Source: Shewanella eurypsychrophilus
GTDB taxonomy: Bacteria > Pseudomonadota > Gammaproteobacteria > Enterobacterales > Shewanellaceae
DNA length: 64,000 nt
NCBI RefSeq assembly: GCF_007004545.3
Contig: NZ_CP045503.2
Span: forward strand, 3,070,501-3,134,500
Direction: 5' to 3'
In this document: positions 52,140-60,871 of the stretch, piece after piece
Position numbering within the stretch: the first letter of the stretch is position 1
Layout of the letters: the number at the start of each line of letters is the position of its first letter
Translations under genes and position numbers: made by a program
The notes under the pieces: generated by a model
The model's input: only the letters and a program-made list of their open reading frames with translations
Databases searched by the model: none
What the model was told of the DNA's origin: nothing

Positions 52140-54497
52140 ATGGCAAAAAGCCCACTCGCGAAGAACTCAAAGACGGTTAAGTACGTTAGAAACAGTAAGA
52201 ATGTGGTTCCGTTGCACTTTACCATCCCCTATAAGAACAACATACTCAGGAAGGCAACCGAGTTTGATATATCACACCTGTTACACCTTGCCGCAAACAG
52301 CAATAACGTCAAAATCGACAGCCGTATCCCTTTTTTAAGGAGCTTTTGTAAAAATGCCTACCAGTATGTTGATAATGGCAGGTCGGCAGCAACCGTTCCG
52401 AAGTTATACGATACATTAAGAGCCTTCATTTCCTTTTGTGACGCCGTAAACGTTGACCCCTTTTCTGAAGCGGGATATTTAACATATGCCGGGAATGATG
52501 GCGAACTGCGGCACCGGGTGAAAATGTACCACCCATCCAAAAGGCTATGGGAGGCGAGCCACGGTGATGAACTGGGTATCCAAGAAAGCTCAGCCTGTCA
52601 AATAACCTCAGCACTTCGCACCGCCCTTTCATGGTGTAGATTACCCGCTGACACATGGGCAACCCATCACCGAGGGTTTTCTGGCGAAAATACACCATAT
52701 AAGGGTTACTCTGACGCTGAAGAAGAGATGCTTGTTGCTCGTTTGAGTGAGTTATTTTTCACCCTAGCCCCACAGCTCATTGCGGCAAAAAAAGAAAACC
52801 TTGTCCTTCCTAATGAGCTGCCTGTCGTTATTGACTTAGGTGACCACCAAGAAATCATTTCAATTAAAACGTCTCTCACAACCCAAACCCATGGGATGAG
52901 TAAAACGGGCACATCCGTAAAGCCTGCCGCCGCGTTTAACATGGCGATGGGGGCGGCTTATCACCTTATGTGCTTTTTTACCTCATTAAACGATGGCGAC
53001 ATACAGAGCATCGCTCATCCTGTCACGATTCATACTGATGAGCGGGATAAAAGCTTAAAGGTGGTTAAAGTATCGAGCTTTAAGGCACGCGCAAATAAAG
53101 AGGTAGACGCTGTACTTACCAACCAGAGCTTCGATGTTGATAAACGGGACGGAGTGAAATTTATTAAAACCCTTGAAACACTTTCAGCACTCTACGGCAG
53201 TGGCGAAGAAGGCTCTGAGTTACTGTTTACGCTGAATAACCAAGGGGAGAAAAGTAGCTCGTTCAATTTGAAGGAAATAAATAAGCACCTGGTGGTAGAG
53301 TTAAGCCTACTCTCACCCACTCGTGCATCTTGCCTGCCATGGTTTAAGGAACTATTTTACAGCTATCGAAACCAGCATGTTATCGAGCTAAAAAAAGAGA
53401 CGAATACGCTAGGCCGAACTGTCGTAAGTAAAGTCACTCGCCCGTGCACAAAAGCGGTAGCCACTGGAGGCGCAACGAATGCTGCTTACTGCATTTTATC
53501 GTGTTACACAAACTTACCCCTCAAGGGCATCTTGCTGCCGCTGACTTATTCGGATAAAGACGCCAATGGCAATATCAATGTGTCGTTCAAATATCGCAAT
53601 GGCGAGAGCCACCACTTATCTGTTCCTGCTGCTGACAAGGCGTTAATCAAAGATATTGAGCAATTCGCCACAGAATTAGCAGATAAACAAGACTCTAAAA
53701 GCTATGAGCGGTTGCTGCTCAAACGAGGTGGTCAAAAAAATGCCCCTAAAGACTGGGATGGAATAAGCCCTATTAGCTCTAATCAAATGAAAACATGGTC
53801 AATTAAAACCAACGAATACTTCATATCGCTTCAATCAAGTCGCTGGCGAGAAATGACCAGTAACCACGTGTACTCAGTGAGTGGCGCTGGCGGCGTTCAA
53901 AGCCTCCTGCAAAACCTTCTTCAAACCATTGATAAGCACTATGCCAATGGTGACCCAAGACTCAACAAAACCATCGTCTCACAAGCTCTACAAGTGATGG
54001 AGCTGTTGGATGAAAACACGTGTTTAGAGCAAGCAAAAGAGATAGTTGTAGCCAAAATTGGCATCACAATGCTGACGCATGATGAATGGAAAAAGAAGCA
54101 AGAGGAAGAAAGGGCAAAAACCAATCCCAATGGCATTCATTGCAATGGGCAACAAAGCATTGCAGATGGAAAAAACACCCAGCGTGAAACCAATAACGCC
54201 ATGAAGTTGCAGCTACCTTGTGCTGAATACGACATGTGCCATAAATGCCAATCAGCCAAAGCCGTCAATGAGACTCAATCCATCTATAAACTTATCTCTT
54301 TCATAGATGTGCTGAAGGAGGCAGTAAACCTGTACCCTAACGCGCAAGAGGAAGTCCATGAAAGAATCGCCGCTTTTGAGGTTACTCTCGATGGTGCCAG
54401 CAAGGATGTGTACGACAATGCAATGTCTTTATTTAACCGAAACGGGCGTCACCCTCGGGTAACTATTGATCACGCCATTTTAGCCCTACACCGTTAA
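52140..54497 (+). CDS. tyrosine-recombinase-like protein, GinB-like
   Basis: 785 residues from the ATG at 52140, one base after the previous stop codon; an earlier start at 52080 would overlap that gene. A catalytic-type C-terminal half is suggested by SSRWREMTSNHVYSVSGAGG and TIDKHYANGD, but I cannot place the first catalytic Arg, and the motif boxes are much weaker than in its neighbours. A Cys cluster (PCAEYDMCHKCQSAK) near the end looks like a zinc site. It may be a structural partner of the two canonical recombinases. Confidence 0.8.
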   Translation: MAKSPLAKNSKTVKYVRNSKNVVPLHFTIPYKNNILRKATEFDISHLLHLAANSNNVKIDSRIPFLRSFCKNAYQYVDNGRSAATVPKLYDTLRAFISFCDAVNVDPFSEAGYLTYAGNDGELRHRVKMYHPSKRLWEASHGDELGIQESSACQITSALRTALSWCRLPADTWATHHRGFSGENTPYKGYSDAEEEMLVARLSELFFTLAPQLIAAKKENLVLPNELPVVIDLGDHQEIISIKTSLTTQTHGMSKTGTSVKPAAAFNMAMGAAYHLMCFFTSLNDGDIQSIAHPVTIHTDERDKSLKVVKVSSFKARANKEVDAVLTNQSFDVDKRDGVKFIKTLETLSALYGSGEEGSELLFTLNNQGEKSSSFNLKEINKHLVVELSLLSPTRASCLPWFKELFYSYRNQHVIELKKETNTLGRTVVSKVTRPCTKAVATGGATNAAYCILSCYTNLPLKGILLPLTYSDKDANGNINVSFKYRNGESHHLSVPAADKALIKDIEQFATELADKQDSKSYERLLLKRGGQKNAPKDWDGISPISSNQMKTWSIKTNEYFISLQSSRWREMTSNHVYSVSGAGGVQSLLQNLLQTIDKHYANGDPRLNKTIVSQALQVMELLDENTCLEQAKEIVVAKIGITMLTHDEWKKKQEEERAKTNPNGIHCNGQQSIADGKNTQRETNNAMKLQLPCAEYDMCHKCQSAKAVNETQSIYKLISFIDVLKEAVNLYPNAQEEVHERIAAFEVTLDGASKDVYDNAMSLFNRNGRHPRVTIDHAILALHR

Positions 54498-54510
54498 TTG
54501 GGAACCAATC

Positions 54511-56712
54511 ATGATAAAGCTACCTAAGTACAACATTGGCCAACAAGATGCCCTGTTAAGCGCACAAAATCACGTTGGAAGCTACACAAATTACCTGAAG
54601 GATGTGTTAGAGCCTGCTATTAAATCGGGCGAGTGGGATGATTTTGAAGCGCTAGATCTTGGTTTTAGCGTCACAGGTGAGTCACTGGGTAAAATTGGGG
54701 ACAACAACGCTTGGTGTCAGCTCCAACCGTTCTTTGAGTCTAATGCTACCAAAACGGATACTCTAGATTTCTTTCTAGACGGAAAGGTGATGGAGCGCAA
54801 CCTGACAAACCAATTGAAGGCATTGGCATTGAGTATGATGTGGCTCTCACCCAAAGATTATTCTTTTGGGAGCATTGTGTCTGCTATCGCTGGGTTAAAG
54901 AAAGTCGCCACAGTTCTACTGAATGAAGGTCACAATAGCTTTGAGGTATTAAATTTTGAGCTGTTAGAGGCTTTGGTATTAGGTGATGTTACCGATTTGG
55001 ACTTCGAACGACAAAGTACCTATTCACTACTTAACAAACTGTACGTTGAGGCAACACGACTTCCGTTTAATGTTAGCCTTAACAAAACGTTATCTGCCTC
55101 AGATTTTGGTTTAGCCATTAAAGAGAGCGAGCAGTACACGGTTATCCCGCAGCGACTATACTATTTGGGACTTCAACAATCAGAAGCATTAGTGAAAGAG
55201 CTGTACCCCATTCGTGACGAACTGAGCAAACTATCTAATTACATTGCCACCTACTTTGATAAAACCTATATAGGATATGCAAACTACCTTGTCAGCGATG
55301 AGGCAAAGCTGAAAAATGGCGTGCTTCAGTGGTATATATCTTCAGCAAATAAAAGTCAGGTGGAAAAGAAAATAGCCTTTCAAGCTGCTTTTCTTGCACT
55401 CAATAACCCGTCACAAGAATCGATCCTTGAACTGCTCAAAAAGCACAAACCTTCGTTCAGGAATGAATACATCGACAAATTCCACCCTGAGCAAACATTG
55501 AGGGTTGGCAACAGGAAGATAACCGGACTTGTAAAGGCGCAATCATTATTTAAACAACTCAATGGTGGTTGCCTCTGGGCGTTAATGTCCCGCACAGGCA
55601 TGCGCTCTGATGAAACCTTTCACCTACATACTGCAAATGGGTGCACAATAGAGACCATATCAGGGCAAACCATTCACGTTATTCATGCAGACCTCTCAAA
55701 AACCACCAAAGGCTCTCAGTCAAAACAGGATGAGTTTGTCACTACAGAGGTCGGCAAAAAGGCTTACGAGATACTGCAAGCGCTACATTCGCCACTTAGA
55801 CAGCGTCACCCTGATAGCCAAGCATTTTTTCACAAGACAAAAGAGGACTGTGGTGCAGTTAAGAAACAACAATTAGGAAAGCATCTAACGGATTGGTTTG
55901 AAGGCGCACTAGGGGAAAATCTTGCCCTAACCAATGATGATGTGATTGATTTGAAAGTTTCCGACCCTAACCTTTCGTTTAATGTGGGAGATGACTATAA
56001 CTTCTCAGGACATCAGCTGCGTCGCTCGTTTGCCTACTATCTAATCGGCTTCGAGCTTTGTGCGTTCCCCCAACTCAAGCAGCAGTTCAGCCATGTATCG
56101 ATGGCGATGACACGCCATTACGCTAAGAATGCCAGTAAATTCCAGAAAATAAGAAAGCAAAAGAAAAGCTTGGCTCACGCCATTGATGAAGAAAGGATTG
56201 ATCAAAAAGCGCAGGTGTACCTCAACATCTACAAGAAGCTAGCAAACAAAGAGCGTGTCGCTGGCGGCAAGGGCAAAGAGTTTGCCAAAAACATGATGAA
56301 GGCTGAGCGTAACCTGTTTAAAGATAAGGTCGATAACGACATGCTCTCGGTCAACTACTGGAAAAAGCAAATCCGAGATCAAAAGCGCCACATCCACGCC
56401 GTCGCCCCTGGCGTTTACTGCACTTCAACAGGTTGTAGCCTACGTACACAAGTAAACCTATTAGAATGTGTAGACTGTAAGAACGACTATATTGTCGATG
56501 CCGTTTTTGCCGAAGCTAAGCGCAAGGAAGCTGAAATTCATATGCTATGGGACATTGAGCATGATGAATTAACGCCTCAAACAGCGTCAGAAGTGTATAT
56601 CAAAATCACGGCTGCTGAACGCATTATGAAAGACCTAGATATCAGCTATGAACCCGTTGTAATACCTCAAGAAGTTCAAGACCTGCTGATACCCTGCGGA
56701 GTGACTGCGTAA
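54511..56712 (+). CDS. tyrosine recombinase, GinC-like
   Basis: 733 residues. The catalytic boxes are complete: Arg in SRTGMRSDETFHLH, Lys in SKTTKGSQSKQDEF, HxLRR in FSGHQLRRSFAYY, and His...Tyr in FSHVSMAMTRHYAKN. A C-terminal Cys motif (YCTSTGCSLRTQ, then CVDCKNDY) could bind zinc. It lies 13 bp after the previous gene and its stop codon overlaps the next start. Confidence 0.87.
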   Translation: MIKLPKYNIGQQDALLSAQNHVGSYTNYLKDVLEPAIKSGEWDDFEALDLGFSVTGESLGKIGDNNAWCQLQPFFESNATKTDTLDFFLDGKVMERNLTNQLKALALSMMWLSPKDYSFGSIVSAIAGLKKVATVLLNEGHNSFEVLNFELLEALVLGDVTDLDFERQSTYSLLNKLYVEATRLPFNVSLNKTLSASDFGLAIKESEQYTVIPQRLYYLGLQQSEALVKELYPIRDELSKLSNYIATYFDKTYIGYANYLVSDEAKLKNGVLQWYISSANKSQVEKKIAFQAAFLALNNPSQESILELLKKHKPSFRNEYIDKFHPEQTLRVGNRKITGLVKAQSLFKQLNGGCLWALMSRTGMRSDETFHLHTANGCTIETISGQTIHVIHADLSKTTKGSQSKQDEFVTTEVGKKAYEILQALHSPLRQRHPDSQAFFHKTKEDCGAVKKQQLGKHLTDWFEGALGENLALTNDDVIDLKVSDPNLSFNVGDDYNFSGHQLRRSFAYYLIGFELCAFPQLKQQFSHVSMAMTRHYAKNASKFQKIRKQKKSLAHAIDEERIDQKAQVYLNIYKKLANKERVAGGKGKEFAKNMMKAERNLFKDKVDNDMLSVNYWKKQIRDQKRHIHAVAPGVYCTSTGCSLRTQVNLLECVDCKNDYIVDAVFAEAKRKEAEIHMLWDIEHDELTPQTASEVYIKITAAERIMKDLDISYEPVVIPQEVQDLLIPCGVTA

Positions 56713-57197
56713 TGACACAAGCAACTAAGAATAAGCTCATAAATGCCCTAGAGCGCCTGTTAGAGGGTAAACCAGAAAACCGAGAACTAAGGAAGAAAGC
56801 CCGAGAAGGTAAGCTAAAAATCAACAATAGTACCGTTGAGAAAGAAGCTGGACTTTCTGTGGGTGCACTTCGCAGGCATGAAGACGTTCAAATAATGGTG
56901 AAGAATAAGTCACTTGAAGCTCGTGCAGCACATGACGGCTCAAGTACATCACCTGTTGAAGTTTTACAAACAGAAGTTAAAAAACTTAAAAGCGAAAGAA
57001 CTCAAGCCAATAAGAAAAAAAAGGAATACTTAGACCTCTCAAGAAGCCATGAGAAAGCGTTAGCTAGACAAGCAGCCAACCATATAAAAATGGTTCAGGA
57101 ACTCATGGAGATGCTGCATGAAAGTGAGCGAGAGAAGGCAATGGATAAGGTCACCAAAGCAAGGCCTGATAACCTTATCAAAGGCGATTTTAGATAA
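56712..57197 (+). CDS. coiled-coil protein, GinD-like
   Basis: 161 residues, start overlapping the recombinase stop as TAATG. It begins with a helix-turn-helix-like segment (NSTVEKEAGLSVGALRRHEDV) and continues as a long coiled coil (about residues 75-150, VEVLQTEVKKLKSERTQANK). Size and position fit GinD, the fourth gene required for recombination in GInts. Confidence 0.75.
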   Translation: MTQATKNKLINALERLLEGKPENRELRKKAREGKLKINNSTVEKEAGLSVGALRRHEDVQIMVKNKSLEARAAHDGSSTSPVEVLQTEVKKLKSERTQANKKKKEYLDLSRSHEKALARQAANHIKMVQELMEMLHESEREKAMDKVTKARPDNLIKGDFR

Positions 57198-57203
57198 AAG
57201 CAT

Positions 57204-57229
57204 CCTGTTTAGTGTGATCACTAGACAGG
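57204..57229 (+). terminator. 26-bp hairpin after the gin-like operon
   Basis: Stem CCTGTTTAGTG-TGAT-CACTAGACAGG, one G-T pair, 6 bp after the stop codon. No T-run follows, so it may instead be a recombination site. Confidence 0.5.
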
Positions 57230-57343
57230 ACACTGAATTAACGTTAAAAATGTAAACTCTAACGTAATATAAATGCACTAAATAGGACGTAGTGAACAAA
57301 GCTACGCCACATACCATTATTTGAGACAGTAAGGACAAAACCA

Positions 57344-57808
57344 ATGGCAATCGAAGCCGGACAAACTGCACCAGATTTCACCCTAAATGACCAAGATAAT
57401 AACCCAGTGAAGCTATCTGAGCTTCAAGGAAAGAAGGTCCTGCTCTACTTCTACCCACGCGCTTCAACGCCAGGCTGCACAGTTCAGGCTCAAGGGTTGC
57501 GTGACACTAAAGCTGAGTTAGATGCTCACAACGTGGTTGTTCTTGGTTTAAGCCCAGACACCCCGAAAAAGCTGACGAACTTTATCAACAAGCAAGAGCT
57601 GAACTTCACTCTGCTAGCCGATGAAGAGCACGAAGTGTGTGAGAAGTACGGTGTCTGGCAACTCAAAAAGTTCATGGGCCGTGAAAACATGGGCGTTGTA
57701 AGAACAAGCTTTCTGATTGATGAGTCTGGCAACCTTGAGCATGTGTTTAACAAGTTCAAAACCAAAGACCACCATGAAGTTGTATTGGACTACCTAAACA
57801 GCAAATAA
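57344..57808 (+). CDS. bcp: thioredoxin-dependent peroxiredoxin Bcp, second copy
   Basis: 154 residues, full length, with its own Shine-Dalgarno (AAGGA). The peroxidatic Cys is in ASTPGCTVQAQGLRD and the C-terminal part (VVRTSFLIDESGNLEHVFNKF) is present. It reduces hydroperoxides using thioredoxin. It is clearly diverged from the truncated copy at 50312, and its codon use differs from that copy along its whole length, so it probably arrived with the island and replaces the lost function. Confidence 0.92.
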   Translation: MAIEAGQTAPDFTLNDQDNNPVKLSELQGKKVLLYFYPRASTPGCTVQAQGLRDTKAELDAHNVVVLGLSPDTPKKLTNFINKQELNFTLLADEEHEVCEKYGVWQLKKFMGRENMGVVRTSFLIDESGNLEHVFNKFKTKDHHEVVLDYLNSK

Positions 57809-57846
57809 CCGTCCATGAGCAATTAACTCTCAACTTGGGGGCAGGC

Positions 57847-58503
57847 ATGATTGGCTACATTCGAGTATCAGATTCAAAAAGAGCCGATGGCGAATCACAA
57901 AGAGAAGCTATCAAGGCGTACGCCGCTAAACGTGGCATACAAATATCGGATTGGATAGAAGAACATGTGTCTGCCACCAAGACAGAACTTAGTGAGCGGA
58001 AGTTATCTTCCCTCATTATCTCTCAACAAAGCATCATTGTATCGGATATCACACGGCTGGGTCGCCACAAGGTTATGGAGTTGGTCGGCGCTATCGGCCA
58101 GATAGCCTCATACGGTGAGCTGCATTTGGCATACAACGACACCATCATTAATTCTGAGAACGTTGATAATGCTGAAATCATTTTTACAGTTATTGGGCAG
58201 TCTTTTGCCAGCGCTGTAGAGGCTCAGAAACGCTCTGAACGAGCCAAAGCCGGTCACGCTAAACGAAAGGCCAAAGGGCTATCATCTGGCCGTCAGAAAG
58301 GACAGAAGGTTAAGTCCAGGCTTGATGAGCATACGGCGTTTATATTGAACCTCCTCGACACCAAGACCTCCAAAGCTGAAATCCTAAGAAAACTAAACGA
58401 ACGCGGTGTTTCGATTACTAGAAGTAGATTTTACTCGTGGTTGGAAGACCGTGGACTTCATAATAAGAAGGCTGAATTCCAGACCGATATGTTCCAAGCA
58501 TAA
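57847..58503 (+). CDS. small serine recombinase
   Basis: 218 residues from the ATG at 57847 (GGGGGCAGG upstream; a TTG at 57835 is less likely). The catalytic domain opens MIGYIRVSDSKRADGESQRE, with the Ser nucleophile in RVSD, and carries VSDITRLGRHK and RSERAKAGHAKRKAKG. A C-terminal helix-turn-helix follows (KAEILRKLNERGVSITRSRF). It is on the same strand as the gin genes and lies 38 bp after bcp, opposite in direction to the cassette genes on its right. Confidence 0.87.
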   Translation: MIGYIRVSDSKRADGESQREAIKAYAAKRGIQISDWIEEHVSATKTELSERKLSSLIISQQSIIVSDITRLGRHKVMELVGAIGQIASYGELHLAYNDTIINSENVDNAEIIFTVIGQSFASAVEAQKRSERAKAGHAKRKAKGLSSGRQKGQKVKSRLDEHTAFILNLLDTKTSKAEILRKLNERGVSITRSRFYSWLEDRGLHNKKAEFQTDMFQA

Positions 58504-58509
58504 AGCTAA

Positions 58510-58561
58510 CTAATTTCGAGCCCCCGCTAACGAGCCCCCAGCTAATCACTAACTCGTTTTT
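58510..58561 (-). repeat. 3' half of a split attC-like hairpin
   Basis: Next to the intron's 3' end the minus strand reads AAAAACGAGTTAGTGATTAGCT and then continues to GTTAGC. Joined to the 5' exon at 60692-60750 it makes a long imperfect palindrome, with arms AGCTAAATCACTAGCTC and GAGTTAGTGATTAGCT, ending in AAC and GTT as attC sites do. GAGCCCCC is repeated twice here. Confidence 0.5.
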
Positions 58562-58602
58562 GTCGGATAAGCGGCACCTGTTACCAAGTGCCGCTCTCCT
58601 AA

Positions 58603-58636
58603 GAACCGTACGTGCAACTTTCACTGCATACGGCTC
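58603..58636 (-). ncRNA. group II intron domain V
   Basis: A 34-nt hairpin on the minus strand: GAGCCGTATGCAGT-GAAA-GTTGCACGTACGGTTC. It has the AGC catalytic triad, a two-base bulge and a GAAA tetraloop, the universal form of domain V. Confidence 0.92.
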
Positions 58637-59293
58637 AAGCCTCCACTAAGGCGTACTATGTTACCCGGTAACCACAGGGGTTACCTTTGCAATACTAACT
58701 TGAAGCTTTGATACTTTCTGCTCTATGACTTTCCAATCTTTGGATTATCATTGAGCAAAGCAAGGAGAGGCACTAACTTCAATCGAAGTCATCATTTGCG
58801 TTTCTCCATTAACAAAGCTCTTCTAATTTTCTTGCAACGGGAGACCAGCTGGAAGTCGGCTCACTTTCGTGCCAGACACAAGGCCTGTATCTGCATCATT
58901 ACAATGCAGCATTGGCTTTCTCCAGCCTCCTTTACCTGCACCACTATCGGCTATCTTCACAGATAACTTTCCCCAAAGGGAGCAATACAGGCTTACCCTG
59001 TTCCGTATGTTGCGCAATGTCAGGGTAGATGCCCACTATAGTGCGAAGAGTTATTTGATCACGAAAGAGCACTGTCCAATCTCTTTCCAACTCTCGTGCC
59101 TTTTGGCCACAGCGTATTAACCACTTCCGCTGTTTCTCATATAACGCACCTTAAATGGATTCACTTACGTTCATCATACTGACACCCTAGCACTTACCCG
59201 ATTGTGGTTATCAGGAGGAACATCCTCTCACGATTCTGTTCCCGTCCAATGGACTTCGTTACATTGTCAGACTCGCTTATGTAGACTCCCCAC

Positions 59294-59489
59294 TGTCAAC
59301 AACAAAATGTGTTATCGATGAATTAATGCGTGCTTATGTACGAGCTCTAATAGGGTAGCGAACCCAGGCTCTATGATATTTACGCGGACCAGTAAACAAA
59401 TCTACTTTACGAGCTTAATGCTCTTTGCGAGTCACTGTTTTTACTGGTTGATTTTCATCTTCGATTAAGCATTTTATTGTTTGAACGCG
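59294..59489 (-). ncRNA. candidate bridge RNA of the IS1111-type element
   Basis: The 196 bp between the transposase stop codon and the inverted repeat hold no frame. IS1111-group elements are reported to encode their bridge RNA in this position. The tail contains GCTTATGTA at 59332-59340, identical to the target flank plus IS edge at 59275-59283, as expected of a target-guide sequence. The structure has not been folded. Confidence 0.45.
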
Positions 59490-60530
59490 TTAAGAGGTCA
59501 ATATCATATTGGCCTTGTATTCAGTACCTTGAGTTAACATTGCAAAAGCGGTTCTTACGGTTTTATTAGCCAAGGCCACCGCGGCGCACTTTATGCCACG
59601 CCTATCGACTAAGTCTTGTATCCATTTTTCTTTACAAGTTTTAGCTTCCCGTTTAATAACGTGCCTAACACTCGCTGCCGCGCCAGTGATTAGCTGACTT
59701 CGTATCACAGTGTTTTTAACATGTTTACCTATCGAGCCTAACTTGCTTTTACCTCCGCTAGAATGTTGCAGAGGGGTTAACCCTATACAAGCGGAAGCAT
59801 CTTTTCCTCTAGTAAAACAACCTAATTCTGCACAGCCCAAAGCAATATACAAATTGATAGCATTTATTGGCCCAACACCTTCTAGTTTCAGTAACTTTTT
59901 GCATTCAGGATGGGTTTCAATTGATGCTTCTAGGCATTCATCATAGGTTACAAGTGTTTCTGCGACCGTTAAATACAGTTTCCAGGCCTCATCTAGTGCT
60001 TTTCTAAATTCATGTGAGAAACCATTGCCAGCATCTTCAAGGGTCGATTCTATCGCGCCCCGTAAACCACCGTTACGATTGCTTGAGTTGATATTAAACT
60101 CGGCTAATAATGCAATAAGTTGGTTGCTGAGCGCTGTTTTTTGCTTACTGCAAAGCTCTCTTAAACGCATCGTTGACTGAAGTTGTTGCTGCTCGATTGA
60201 TTTCCCTGAAATGAAATTAACATCGGGCAGCAAAGCAGTTTGAACAATCGCTAAAGCATCATTCTTGTCCGTTTTTTGGGATGGCCTCACTGAGGCGACG
60301 AGTTTGGCAGAAATAAGCTTGGCGTCGTGCCCGTAAAGTAAGGCTTGCTGTTTCCAATAACTTGATGTTCCGCAAGCTTCAAATACCACCGTCATAGGTT
60401 TTGAGTTAGCAAGGAATAAGATAAATTCATCAGGTGTCATTTCTTCATTAGAACGCACTGTACGGTTTGTAGTTTTACAAACTTGAATTACTTTCTTCGC
60501 TAAATCGACACCAACAATAGTATTTTTCAT
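59490..60530 (-). CDS. IS110-family transposase (IS1111 subgroup)
   Basis: 346 residues from the ATG at 60530; earlier starts add only 9. The N-terminal DEDD domain shows the first Asp in VGVDLAKKVIQV, the Glu in VFEACGTSSYW, and the last two Asp in KTDKNDALAI. The C-terminal transposase_20 domain contains LEGVGPINAINLYIALG and the conserved Ser in ASACIGLTPLQHSSGGK. No truncation is seen, so it may be active. Confidence 0.92.
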   Translation of the reverse strand: MKNTIVGVDLAKKVIQVCKTTNRTVRSNEEMTPDEFILFLANSKPMTVVFEACGTSSYWKQQALLYGHDAKLISAKLVASVRPSQKTDKNDALAIVQTALLPDVNFISGKSIEQQQLQSTMRLRELCSKQKTALSNQLIALLAEFNINSSNRNGGLRGAIESTLEDAGNGFSHEFRKALDEAWKLYLTVAETLVTYDECLEASIETHPECKKLLKLEGVGPINAINLYIALGCAELGCFTRGKDASACIGLTPLQHSSGGKSKLGSIGKHVKNTVIRSQLITGAAASVRHVIKREAKTCKEKWIQDLVDRRGIKCAAVALANKTVRTAFAMLTQGTEYKANMILTS

Positions 60531-60691
60531 AATGGACTCCAACATGTGATGATACAAATGTAAGGTACACCACAGGGTTAAGTGTGGGGAGTCTAATTAT
60601 CTGCTTTATTCAGAGTCTTAGGGGCATCTGGTGATACAGATGGTTCACTCTTATCGCGGTGAACAGCGCTTCATACGACTTCAGGTCGCAC

Positions 60692-60750
60692 GGACATAAA
60701 TGAGCTAGTGATTTAGCTCTAACTCATGAGGTCTTAGTTAGGAAAAGTAT
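60692..60750 (-). repeat. 5' half of a split attC-like hairpin
   Basis: On the minus strand, CCTAAC (about 60737-60742) is followed by the arm AGCTAAATCACTAGCTCATTT, then TATGTCC at the intron boundary. With the 3' half at 58510-58561 it makes an attC-like imperfect palindrome. The intron occupies what would be the loop. Confidence 0.5.
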
Positions 60751-60764
60751 GCCACCTAGATGTG

Positions 60765-60859
60765 CGATAACGCCGCGCTAAGCGGACTTAAATAGTGGGT
60801 TAAAATGTGAAGCGAAACGTAACCAACTATTTTAGTTCAGTTTAAGCGCCTTGTTTGGC
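60765..60859 (-). repeat. attC site of the mCpol cassette
   Basis: On the minus strand GCCAAACAAGGCGCTTAAAC opens and TTAGCGCGGCGTTATCG closes a 95-bp imperfect hairpin. The arms pair as AACAAGGCGCTTAA and TTAGCGCGGCGTT, with a central TTTTAGTT-type stretch. It starts 13 bp after the stop codon of the two-TM gene. The architecture matches VCR-like attC sites. Confidence 0.75.
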
Positions 60860-60871
60860 AAAAGTATCCGA

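Larger units (their letters stand above)
50665..57340 (+). mobile_element. GInt-type genomic island, recombination module (right end not defined)
   Basis: Four tightly packed plus-strand genes, three tyrosine recombinases and a small coiled-coil protein, begin 70 bp inside the broken bcp gene. This matches GInts, islands defined by ginABCD and integrated at specific sites. The right end may be at the second bcp copy, or beyond the window if the resolvase, intron and cassettes are island cargo. Confidence 0.7.
59282..60595 (-). mobile_element. IS110-family (IS1111 subgroup) insertion sequence
   Basis: About 1.3 kb with 12-bp inverted repeats TAGACTCCCCAC (59282-59293) and GTGGGGAGTCTA (60584-60595). 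Inverted repeats are a mark of the IS1111 subgroup; the true tips may lie a few bases outside. It carries one transposase gene, a short leader of about 50 bp and a noncoding tail of about 200 bp. It sits in domain I of the group II intron. Confidence 0.85.
58562..60691 (-). ncRNA. group II intron ribozyme without reverse transcriptase, interrupted by an IS
   Basis: The minus strand begins GTGCG at 60691, the group II 5' consensus. It ends in a textbook domain V (58603-58636) and a domain VI (58562-58602: GCGGCACTTG-GTAA-CAGGTGCCGC, with a bulged A seven bases from the end) and finishes in AC. Removing the IS leaves about 0.8 kb and no maturase gene, so splicing and mobility would depend on another intron's protein. 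A stem, AGACTC...GAGTCT, pairs across the IS insertion. GGACA at 59073-59077 could pair with TGTCC at the 5' splice site (EBS1-IBS1). Confidence 0.85.

Noticed and set aside
50738..56712. An integron integrase among the tyrosine recombinases
   Set aside because: The three proteins are too large and form a gin-type operon. They lie on the wrong side of the array for cassette orientation.
58418..59120. Several frames of 60-80 codons on both strands
   Set aside because: They lie in the structured group II intron RNA; domain V and VI explain the sequence better than coding does.
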